A DNA stretch of 7,692 bases from Pseudomonadota bacterium (GTDB lineage Bacteria; Desulfobacterota; Desulfobaccia; Desulfobaccales; 0-14-0-80-60-11). Made by a program: the position numbers and the translations under genes. Position 1 is the stretch's first letter. Each line of letters begins with the position of its first letter. The notes below the pieces were generated by a model. It searched no databases and had not been told where the DNA came from. It worked only from the letters and a program-made list of their open reading frames with translations. Where the stretch lies: assembly GCA_018897875.1 (NCBI GenBank), contig JAHIKF010000256.1:1-7692 (forward strand), in the 5' to 3' direction. Positions 1 to 4,473 of this stretch are shown one piece after another.

Positions 1-245
1 GTGCGGTACTTGGTGGCCAACAGATCGATAACCGGGGTAACCTCGGTGTCGGTCAAGAAGTGCTTGCCCTTTAAATCCAGAAATAGGTCGGACGCGGGCT
101 CGAGGTCATAAAAGACGAATCTTTCAAAGGTCTCGCGATCCAGGAAAATAAACTCCCCCACTTCATTGACCACCAGCATCCGGTTGCTGGCCACCGGACT
201 GAAGCGGAAGGGCATGAGGGTGTAGCGCTCAGTTACGGCCGACAA
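1..245 (-). CDS. hxsB: HxsB, His-Xaa-Ser system radical SAM maturase (N-terminal fragment)
   Basis: The reading frame is open from position 245 to the left edge, so about 81 N-terminal residues are visible and the rest lies outside. The visible part contains LMPFRFSPVASNR, then VNEVGEFIFLDRETFERFV, then DLFLDLKGKHFL, and ends LLATKYRT. I recognise this from memory as the pre-radical-SAM N-terminus of HxsB; the CxxxCxxC cluster motif would come after the window edge and cannot be checked. HxsB is one of two radical SAM enzymes of the HXS system, predicted to modify the His-Xaa-Ser region of HxsA. I chose a TTG start at 245: it has GAGG 9 nt upstream and overlaps the hxsD stop, implying translational coupling. 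The first ATG in frame, at 215, is the alternative and would trim 10 residues. The flanking hxsD and hxsA genes support the call. Confidence 0.78.
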   Translation of the reverse strand, partial: MSAVTERYTLMPFRFSPVASNRMLVVNEVGEFIFLDRETFERFVFYDLEPASDLFLDLKGKHFLTDTEVTPVIDLLATKYR

Positions 246-582
246 TTTTTTTGACCTCGGCTTTGAGATCGTCCAGGGGTGCAAAGGCTTGCTGGACAAT
301 GAGGCGGCGAATCGCCCCATAGCGCTTTTCCAGGTCAAGCCGGAGCTGCTGGTCGATGAGCTCATTCATGAACTTATTCTCGACCCCCACCCGATCGGTG
401 TCCTTGCACGAATCAAGAAATTCCAGGGTAACTTTGACATATCCTGCCTGAGCCGGCTCAACCCGGTTGCGGCACAATCCTGAGAGGGCGTAAGCGGCCG
501 CGAAAACCGCTTCTTTTTCGTAAAGCGCCTTGCTGAGAGTGACTTCAAAACCGCCTGGTTTTCTTTTGACTTTAGTGTCCAT
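229..582 (-). CDS. hxsD: HxsD, His-Xaa-Ser system accessory protein
   Basis: This is a 117-residue soluble protein with no signal peptide or membrane segment. Its centre, roughly residues 71-101, reads FMNELIDQQLRLDL followed by IRRLIVQQAFAP. That is the conserved LLNDYxLRE-like block plus the R-x-L-I-x-x-Q-A-F tail typical of HxsD. HxsD occurs only together with HxsB and HxsC; its biochemical role is not established, and a substrate-presenting or scaffolding partner for the radical SAM enzymes is a reasonable guess. The ATG at 582 is preceded by GGGAGAAGGA, a strong ribosome binding site. The stop is embedded in the start region of hxsB, so the two are probably cotranscribed. Upstream lies a 330-bp AT-rich spacer and then hxsA on the same strand. 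The family call is from motif recall plus context, not a profile search. Confidence 0.85.
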   Translation of the reverse strand: MDTKVKRKPGGFEVTLSKALYEKEAVFAAAYALSGLCRNRVEPAQAGYVKVTLEFLDSCKDTDRVGVENKFMNELIDQQLRLDLEKRYGAIRRLIVQQAFAPLDDLKAEVKKIVGRN

Positions 583-912
583 CAGTGTTCCTTCTCCCTA
601 ACCATACGAAGCAGAATGCGATACTCCAACAATATTTATTATTGATGTAAGAGAGACAGTCAGAGAATCGCAATAATTTTTATCATAAATGTGAAAGCGC
701 AATACATTCCTGTAAAAAACCTCAGTAGGGAAATCATCGAAGAAGTGATGTTTCAAATTTTTAGCGCTAAGCAACTATGGGGAAGGTATGGCAGAATTAT
801 AACTTATAATTGACGACACAGATTAAATAGCTCACGTCACTTGTAGCGATTAAATTAATTTTTCCTTATTAAAAAATTGATTATGGCAAATAAATTTTGG
901 TGGGATTAAAAT
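583..912. other. AT-rich intergenic spacer between hxsA and hxsD
   Basis: No credible ORF is present on either strand. By hand count positions 601-900 are about 32% GC, far below the GC-rich genes to the right. It contains short palindromes at 761-770 (TTAGCGCTAA) and 795-811. I see no GC-rich stem followed by a T-run, so there is no clear terminator after hxsA, and no minus-strand sigma70 promoter for hxsD better than a few matching bases. It may carry regulation that sets precursor and enzyme levels separately. Confidence 0.6.
795..811. repeat. Perfect 17-bp palindrome in the hxsA-hxsD spacer
   Basis: AATTATAA, one central C, then TTATAATT gives a perfect inverted repeat with 8-bp arms. 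It is a dimeric-operator-like shape, about 215 bp upstream of the hxsD start. Because the whole spacer is AT-rich, part of this symmetry could be chance. Confidence 0.4.
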
Positions 913-1212
913 TTAACGTCTGAAGCCGTTATAATGTGAGTAATGGGCCCGATGCGCGTAGTGAGCATAGTGCGAGCTGTGGTTTCTATGAGAATAATGG
1001 TTCCAATGCCGGGCTAACGTTAAGTCTTTCTCCTGGCTCATGTGAGGAATCATATCAGCGCTGTGTTTTAAATAAAGCGGCGTGGTGGTTTTAACCTCGT
1101 TCAGTTGATTTGCCTGCGGTTGGGGAATGGGGGTCGCGGCAGCGGGCCAGATACCGAAAAATGACAGAATTCCCAAAACAACGTAAGCCACCTTGGCCCC
1201 GATTTTTTTCAT
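913..1212 (-). CDS. hxsA: HxsA-like His-Xaa-Ser repeat precursor protein
   Basis: This is a 99-residue exported protein. MKKIGAK is followed by a hydrophobic stretch (about residues 8-24) and an AAAT cleavage-like site near residue 27, which looks like a Sec signal peptide. Then comes a Pro/Gln-containing linker, PLYLKHSADMIPHMSQEKDL (45-64), and a C-terminal tract from H69 to N95 made of nine unbroken triplets: HWN HYS HRN HSS HYA HYA HRA HYS HYN, ending GFRR. A His/Ser-rich repeat next to hxsD and hxsB is the definition of HxsA, the predicted substrate of the HxsB/HxsC radical SAM pair. The ATG at 1212 was chosen because GGAGGA lies 4 nt upstream and the signal peptide starts there; the frame stays open to 1293 but lacks such a site. 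Oddity: only three of nine triplets are strict HxS; the rest end in Asn or Ala. Confidence 0.85.
   Translation of the reverse strand: MKKIGAKVAYVVLGILSFFGIWPAAATPIPQPQANQLNEVKTTTPLYLKHSADMIPHMSQEKDLTLARHWNHYSHRNHSSHYAHYAHRAHYSHYNGFRR
928..1008 (-). repeat. Nine-triplet His-X-(Ser/Asn/Ala) coding repeat
   Basis: Residues 69-95 of HxsA form a strict 3-residue (9-bp) periodicity with His first in every unit. The second position is W, Y, R, S, Y, Y, R, Y, Y, so mostly aromatic or Arg. The third is N, S, N, S, A, A, A, S, N. Synonymous codons are well mixed: the third-position Ser are TCT, TCG and TCA, the Ala are GCT, GCG and GCC, and His uses both CAT and CAC. The repeat is therefore kept at protein level and is not a fresh DNA duplication. 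Confidence 0.9.
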
Positions 1213-1291
1213 GGCGTCCTCCGGTATAAAAGACTGCTTAAAGGGGTATCGGCTGAAAGGTCCGCTCGCAAACCACCGCTTCCCTGCGGCC

Positions 1292-1319
1292 AATTTCCCC
1301 TCTATTTTTCGGGGAAATT
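1292..1319. repeat. Inverted repeat in the hxsA leader
   Basis: AATTTCCCC at 1292-1300 and GGGGAAATT at 1311-1319 are perfect 9-bp arms around a 10-nt spacer. The repeat lies between the predicted hxsA promoter and the hxsA start, so it would form a hairpin near the 5' end of the mRNA. It could stabilise the message or be a protein-binding operator. No T-run follows in the direction of transcription, so it is not an obvious attenuator. Confidence 0.5.
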
Positions 1320-1331
1320 TCTTATGCTCCC

Positions 1332-1360
1332 CTTATAATTAAAAGAGGTTAGAAAGTCAA
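1332..1360 (-). promoter_or_regulatory. Predicted sigma70-type promoter of hxsA
   Basis: On the minus strand TTGACT (1355-1360) and TATAAG (1332-1337) are separated by exactly 17 bp; each box matches consensus in five of six positions. Transcription would start near 1325, giving a leader of about 110 nt that contains the inverted repeat at 1292-1319. Confidence 0.6.
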
Positions 1361-1464
1361 CGGAAAATTGGGCCCGTCTCAGTCAAAAAAGTCAATTGAT
1401 CGCCGGCTCCGGCCCCTCTGAAACCGGGAACGTTGAGAAAACTCAAAGCTCAGCGCCTCTGGTC

Positions 1465-3102
1465 TCAATACGGGCTCATGGTGTACTTCTGCTCGCCCTG
1501 GGGGACGTACCACTTGATGAAATTGTAGTCGATGCCGGCGGGGGCCGGCTTGATGCCCCGGAAGCGTCTGGAGATGGCCGGCAGGGCGTCGGGGACGAAG
1601 AGGAAGGTGTAGGGCTGGTCCTCGGCCACGATCTCCTGGAAGCGGAAGTAGGCCTGCCGCCGCTTTTCCCGGTCGAAGGTATGGCGCCCCTGGGCTAAAA
1701 GCGCGTCCACCTCGGGGTTTTTATAGCCGATGACGTTGAGTTCGCCGGGCTTGGTCTTGGTGGAACTCCAGATGTCGAACTGGTCCGGGTCCAGGCCGGT
1801 GTTCCAGCCCAACAGGATCGCCTCGAACCGTCCCTTTTCGATGAATTCTTTGAGAAACGCGGCCCACTCCACCTGCCGGATCTTCACCAGGATGCCAACG
1901 GCCCGAAGCCGGCTCTGGATGATCTCCGCGGTGCGTTGCCGGGTATCGTTGCCCTGGTTGGTGAGGATGGTGAACGCAAATGGGGCGCCGTCCTTGGTGA
2001 GAACCCCGTCGGCATTGGGGGCCCATCCGGCAGCGGCCAGCAAAGCCTTGGCCTTGGCCGGATCGTACGGAAATTTGGGCACGTTGGGGTTATAGTACCA
2101 GGTGCCGGGTTTATAAGGGCCGGTGGCTTCCTCGCCCAGGCCCATGAGCACCCCGTCAATGATCTCCTTTTTATTGATGGCATGGGTCAGGGCCTGGCGC
2201 ACCCGCCGGTCCGCAAACCGGGAATCGTTCTGGTTGTACCCCAGATAGATGTAAGAAAAGGGCATGTAGCGGTACTTTTGATACATCCGCTGGAACTTGG
2301 GGTACTCCGTCTGGCGGCTGTACTGGATGGCATTGAGGCCCATGCGATCAAGGTTGCCGGCCTTGAGCTCCATGAACATGGTGGCCGTGTCCGGTTTCAC
2401 CAGATAGACATAGCCGTTGAGATAGGGGCGGCCCTCAAAATAATTGGGATTGTAAGCCAGGGCGATCTTTTCCCCGGCCCGCCACTCCTTGAAGATATAG
2501 GGGCCGGTGCCCACCGGGTGCCGCGCCAGGGGTGACTTGGTGAGGTCGACGCCCTCCAGCAGGTGCCGGGGCAGGATGTTCAGGCCCCAGGAGCCCAGGG
2601 CCGGGGCGAAGGGCTGGGGGTAGGTGACCCGGAAGGTGAAATCGTCCGGCGCCTCGGCCTTTTTCACCTGGAGATAGTCCCCGGAATAGGCCGTGGGGGT
2701 CTTGGGGTCCACCATCACCCGGTAGGTGAACAACACGTCTTGGGCCGTGAACGGGGCGCCGTCCTGCCACTTGACCCCCTTACGGAGATGGAAGGTAATG
2801 GTGAGCCCGTCCGGGGAGATGTCCCAGCTTTCGGCCAGGTCCCCCACCAGGTTGAGGTTGCCGTCATACTTCACCAGGCCGTTGTAGATCAGGGAGTTGA
2901 TGGTGGCCGAGGCGGCGTCAACGGCCAGGGGAGGTAAAAGGGTGCTGGCATCGCCGATGGAGGCGTCGATGAACAAATCGCCGTAGGCCGGGCCGGTGTC
3001 CGGGCCGCCATAGGTCTTCTCCTCCTCCTGGGCCTTGCAGCCCGCAAGGAGAACCCAGGCCGCCAACCCTATGATCAACAAAATCCGCCAATTCTTCATC
3101 AT
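1465..3102 (-). CDS. Peptide/nickel-type ABC transporter substrate-binding lipoprotein (SBP_bac_5)
   Basis: This is a 545-residue protein, the normal length for the oligopeptide-binding (DppA/OppA-like) family. It starts with a lipoprotein signal peptide: MMKNWR, a hydrophobic core, and lipobox LLAGC with the acylated Cys at residue 22, so it should be membrane-anchored on the outside of the inner membrane or sorted to the outer membrane. Family landmarks are LAESWDISPDG (89-99), KWQDGAPFTAQDVLFTY (111-127), VGTGPYIFKEW (197-207) and RVRQALTHAINKKEII (300-315). It delivers a small peptide or related solute to an ABC permease; the ligand cannot be read from sequence. The start at 3102 begins the signal peptide; an in-frame extension to 3228 adds Pro/Ser-rich residues that would bury it. 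No permease or ATPase gene is adjacent, so it is an orphan here. It lies 58 nt downstream of the toxin gene and may share its transcript. Confidence 0.9.
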   Translation of the reverse strand: MMKNWRILLIIGLAAWVLLAGCKAQEEEKTYGGPDTGPAYGDLFIDASIGDASTLLPPLAVDAASATINSLIYNGLVKYDGNLNLVGDLAESWDISPDGLTITFHLRKGVKWQDGAPFTAQDVLFTYRVMVDPKTPTAYSGDYLQVKKAEAPDDFTFRVTYPQPFAPALGSWGLNILPRHLLEGVDLTKSPLARHPVGTGPYIFKEWRAGEKIALAYNPNYFEGRPYLNGYVYLVKPDTATMFMELKAGNLDRMGLNAIQYSRQTEYPKFQRMYQKYRYMPFSYIYLGYNQNDSRFADRRVRQALTHAINKKEIIDGVLMGLGEEATGPYKPGTWYYNPNVPKFPYDPAKAKALLAAAGWAPNADGVLTKDGAPFAFTILTNQGNDTRQRTAEIIQSRLRAVGILVKIRQVEWAAFLKEFIEKGRFEAILLGWNTGLDPDQFDIWSSTKTKPGELNVIGYKNPEVDALLAQGRHTFDREKRRQAYFRFQEIVAEDQPYTFLFVPDALPAISRRFRGIKPAPAGIDYNFIKWYVPQGEQKYTMSPY

Positions 3103-3160
3103 GGTTGTACCGTATCCCTGGGATGCGGATGAAGGGGAGCGCACCTGGGCGCGTGGCCGG

Positions 3161-3427
3161 TCATAGCTTGCGGTAGGCCCGGCTGCGTGGTTTGATGGCC
3201 ACAATGGCGATGACCTGCTCGGCATCATCTACTTCATAAAATACCCGCCAATTGCCCACCCTGGATCTACGTACTGATGGGTCCATCTCCAACGGGCTGG
3301 AGGTGCGGTGGTCCAAGGGGTTTTTCGTCAGTTCGGTCAATCTGGCCAGAAGGCGTTTTATGGTAGGCTGATCTAAGGATTTGAGGGTCTTGGCGGCCTG
3401 CTTGTCGATCCGGAGGGCATAGCTCAT
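3161..3427 (-). CDS. RelE/ParE-superfamily toxin
   Basis: This 88-residue basic protein has the RelE fold pattern: an N-terminal strand MSYALRIDKQAAKTL, a helical pair to about residue 36, then RRSRVGNWRVFYEVDD (53-68) and a final strand VIAIVAIKPRSRAYRKL. The VGxxRxxYE signature is typical of RelE-type toxins, most of which cut mRNA on the ribosome; whether this one is RelE-like (RNase) or ParE-like (gyrase) is not decided by sequence alone. Its ATG overlaps the antitoxin stop by 4 nt (ATGA), the usual coupling in these modules. No internal truncation is visible, so it is probably functional. Confidence 0.85.
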   Translation of the reverse strand: MSYALRIDKQAAKTLKSLDQPTIKRLLARLTELTKNPLDHRTSSPLEMDPSVRRSRVGNWRVFYEVDDAEQVIAIVAIKPRSRAYRKL

Positions 3428-3654
3428 AAACCGAGGTCTTTTTTCAATTCCTCCAAGGTGACAAACTCTCCCCGGGCAACGGCTTCCCTGCCCTCGCGGA
3501 TGGCAGCCCGATCCTCGTCGCTCAAAGGTTCGTTATCATATTCAGCCCGGCGCTCATAGAGCAGTTCCACCATGTCGAAGAGCAGATCGGCGTCGGGTCC
3601 CTGGGCCACCTTCTGGACTTTATCCAGGAATTCACGGCTGAGTTCTTTTTCCAT
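3424..3654 (-). CDS. Antitoxin partner of the RelE-type toxin
   Basis: This 76-residue acidic protein lies directly upstream of, and overlaps, the toxin gene. It is helical and charge-rich throughout, and ends SDEDRAAIREGREAVARGEFVTLEELKKDLGL-like, residues 46-76; an ARGEFVTLEEL segment is common in antitoxins paired with RelE toxins, where the C-terminal part wraps the toxin. An N-terminal DNA-binding domain is not obvious to me. The ATG at 3654 was chosen for AGGTGA 7 nt upstream; the frame extends to 3720 but that would run through the predicted promoter. It presumably neutralises the toxin and may autoregulate the operon. Confidence 0.8.
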   Translation of the reverse strand: MEKELSREFLDKVQKVAQGPDADLLFDMVELLYERRAEYDNEPLSDEDRAAIREGREAVARGEFVTLEELKKDLGL

Positions 3655-3691
3655 GGGAATTTCACCTGGTCGCCAGCGATCTTTCTCAACC

Positions 3692-3720
3692 AAAATAATA
3701 AAAAAGCCCGGCGTTGTCAA
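3692..3720 (-). promoter_or_regulatory. Predicted promoter of the toxin-antitoxin operon
   Basis: On the minus strand a perfect TTGACA (3715-3720) is followed after 17 bp by TATTTT (3692-3697, four of six consensus bases). The start of transcription would fall about 30 nt upstream of the antitoxin ATG. Confidence 0.55.
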
Positions 3721-3763
3721 CCGGAGAGGTCAGGGGTAGGGAAACCCAAAACGCCTTTTTCTC

Positions 3764-3792
3764 TTGCCCCGGCCCCGCCTTTTAGATACATT
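3764..3792 (+). promoter_or_regulatory. Possible tRNA-Pro promoter
   Basis: TTGCCC (3764-3769), a 17-bp spacer and TACATT (3787-3792) each match consensus in four of six positions. The predicted start lies within a few bases of the mature tRNA 5' end. Matches are weak, and position is the main support. Confidence 0.35.
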
Positions 3793-3801
3793 TAACAAAG
3801 T

Positions 3802-3878
3802 CGGGACGTGGCTCAGCCTGGTAGAGCACAGCGTTCGGGACGCTGGGGTCGGAGGTTCAAATCCTCTCGTCCCGACCA
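3802..3878 (+). tRNA. tRNA-Pro (anticodon CGG)
   Basis: The 77-nt cloverleaf is complete. Acceptor strands CGGGACG (3802-3808) and CGTCCCG (3868-3874) pair perfectly, followed by discriminator A and an encoded CCA. The D arm has GCTC/GAGC with GCCTGGTA in the loop, the anticodon stem is CAGCG/CGCTG around loop TTCGGGA, and the T arm is GGAGG-TTCAAAT-CCTCT. The anticodon CGG reads proline codon CCG. The first base C of the acceptor, pairing with G, and the GGGGTC variable region resemble bacterial tRNA-Pro. It is the only plus-strand gene here and stands alone. Confidence 0.97.
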
Positions 3879-3891
3879 TTCTCCTGAGAGG

Positions 3892-3919
3892 AAACCGCTC
3901 CTATGTGGGCGGTTTTTTT
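3892..3919 (+). terminator. Rho-independent terminator of tRNA-Pro
   Basis: AAACCGC (3892-3898) pairs with GCGGTTT (3909-3915) around a 10-nt loop, and the T-run continues to 3919. It sits 13 nt after the CCA end of the tRNA, in the expected orientation. Confidence 0.85.
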
Positions 3920-3998
3920 ATTAAATTTATGTCCTATGGACTCTGCTCAAAATTGGGGCATGAGCTGTGGGCTAACTCCGAAATTATAAAAGGTGTAG

Positions 3999-4017
3999 CA
4001 CCGCCGCTCCGGCGGTG
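3999..4017. repeat. Short palindrome (CACCGCCG hairpin)
   Basis: CACCGCCG (3999-4006) and CGGCGGTG (4010-4017) are perfect 8-bp arms with a 3-nt loop. It is the first of a run of GC-rich hairpins after the tRNA unit and looks like a member of a dispersed intergenic repeat family. Confidence 0.65.
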
Positions 4018-4021
4018 TATT

Positions 4022-4164
4022 TGTAGGGTGCGCACTGCGCACCATCCGGAGAACCAGAGCTTCGCCACCCATTGGCGTTACCCAGCAGGAACTGGGAAAC
4101 GAGAGGAATTAAACTTAGGGCGGGCACTGCCCGCCATGCCATGGTGCGCGGTGCGCACCCTACA
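4022..4164. repeat. 143-bp composite element bounded by 24-bp inverted repeats
   Basis: The ends 4022-4045 (starting TGTAGGGTGCGCAC) and 4141-4164 (ending GTGCGCACCCTACA) are inverted copies differing at one base. Each end is itself palindromic (GGTGCGCA.TGCGCACC type). Inside lie two more hairpins: 4076-4085 with 4091-4100 (CGTTACCCAG/CTGGGAAACG, one mismatch) and the perfect 4119-4135 (GGCGGGCA, C, TGCCCGCC). There is no coding capacity. The form is MITE- or REP-cluster-like; no transposase is in the window. Confidence 0.7.
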
Positions 4165-4185
4165 TGACTTCATACAGTCTTATAA

Positions 4186-4413
4186 TTATATCTCAATGTT
4201 ACCACTGGTACATTTCAAGGGGAGAAAATTTAATTCCCTTACTGCCAAGAATTTACCTTCTCCGCCTGCCAGGATCCGTTCCGGTTTTGCCACAGTCTCC
4301 AGGACCTCCAGTCGGAAACCGGCCAGTTCACAATGTTCCTCGGTTATATGCGCCCAACGTTCATCAGTCAGACGAATAGGGGTTCTGTGGATAGAGAGAA
4401 TTATGTCCTGCAT
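4186..4413 (-). CDS. Small nuclease-like domain protein, probably truncated
   Basis: This 75-residue ORF has a good start: ATG at 4413 with AGAGGAT about 8 nt upstream. The part IILSIHRTPIRLTDERWAHI, then EEHCEL and VLETVAKPERILAGGEGKFLAVREL, resembles the N-terminal half of small PBECR/RelE-like nuclease domains found next to toxin-type genes (consensus from memory: LTxERWxHI..HPE, then xVLETLxxPDxIxxG). Such proteins are usually near 100 residues and continue with a VVVYRE strand and an ITAFxTS strand; here the product ends KCTSGNIEI and those strands are missing. The ORF stops 22 bp before the palindromic element at 4022-4164, suggesting the 3' part was lost. No antitoxin-like partner is evident; the fusion gene upstream on the same strand ends 60 bp away. 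Family assignment is tentative. Confidence 0.5.
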   Translation of the reverse strand: MQDIILSIHRTPIRLTDERWAHITEEHCELAGFRLEVLETVAKPERILAGGEGKFLAVRELNFLPLKCTSGNIEI

Positions 4414-4473
4414 GTGGTCTATCCTCTATCCCAATAATATTCTGTCCACTATGGAGTCACAGGAACCCAGAGG

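Noticed and set aside
1213..1293. Upstream extension of hxsA by 27 codons
   Set aside because: The start at 1212 has GGAGGA at 4 nt spacing and begins a proper signal peptide; the extension would bury the signal and spans the leader hairpin.
1385..1413. Possible terminator after the binding-protein gene (GCCGGCTCCGGC palindrome and a six-T run on the minus strand)
   Set aside because: The stem is only 4-5 bp with a 2-4 nt loop, and the T-run starts about 11 nt away, too far for a convincing intrinsic terminator.
3103..3228. Upstream extension of the binding protein by 42 codons
   Set aside because: It would place a Pro/Ser/Arg-rich tail before the lipoprotein signal peptide and overlap the end of the toxin gene.
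3655..3720. Upstream extension of the antitoxin
   Set aside because: It coincides with the TTGACA promoter, and the ATG at 3654 has its own ribosome binding site.
3999..4164. CRISPR array
   Set aside because: Repeats are inverted and dissimilar in length, with no regular spacers, and no cas gene is present.
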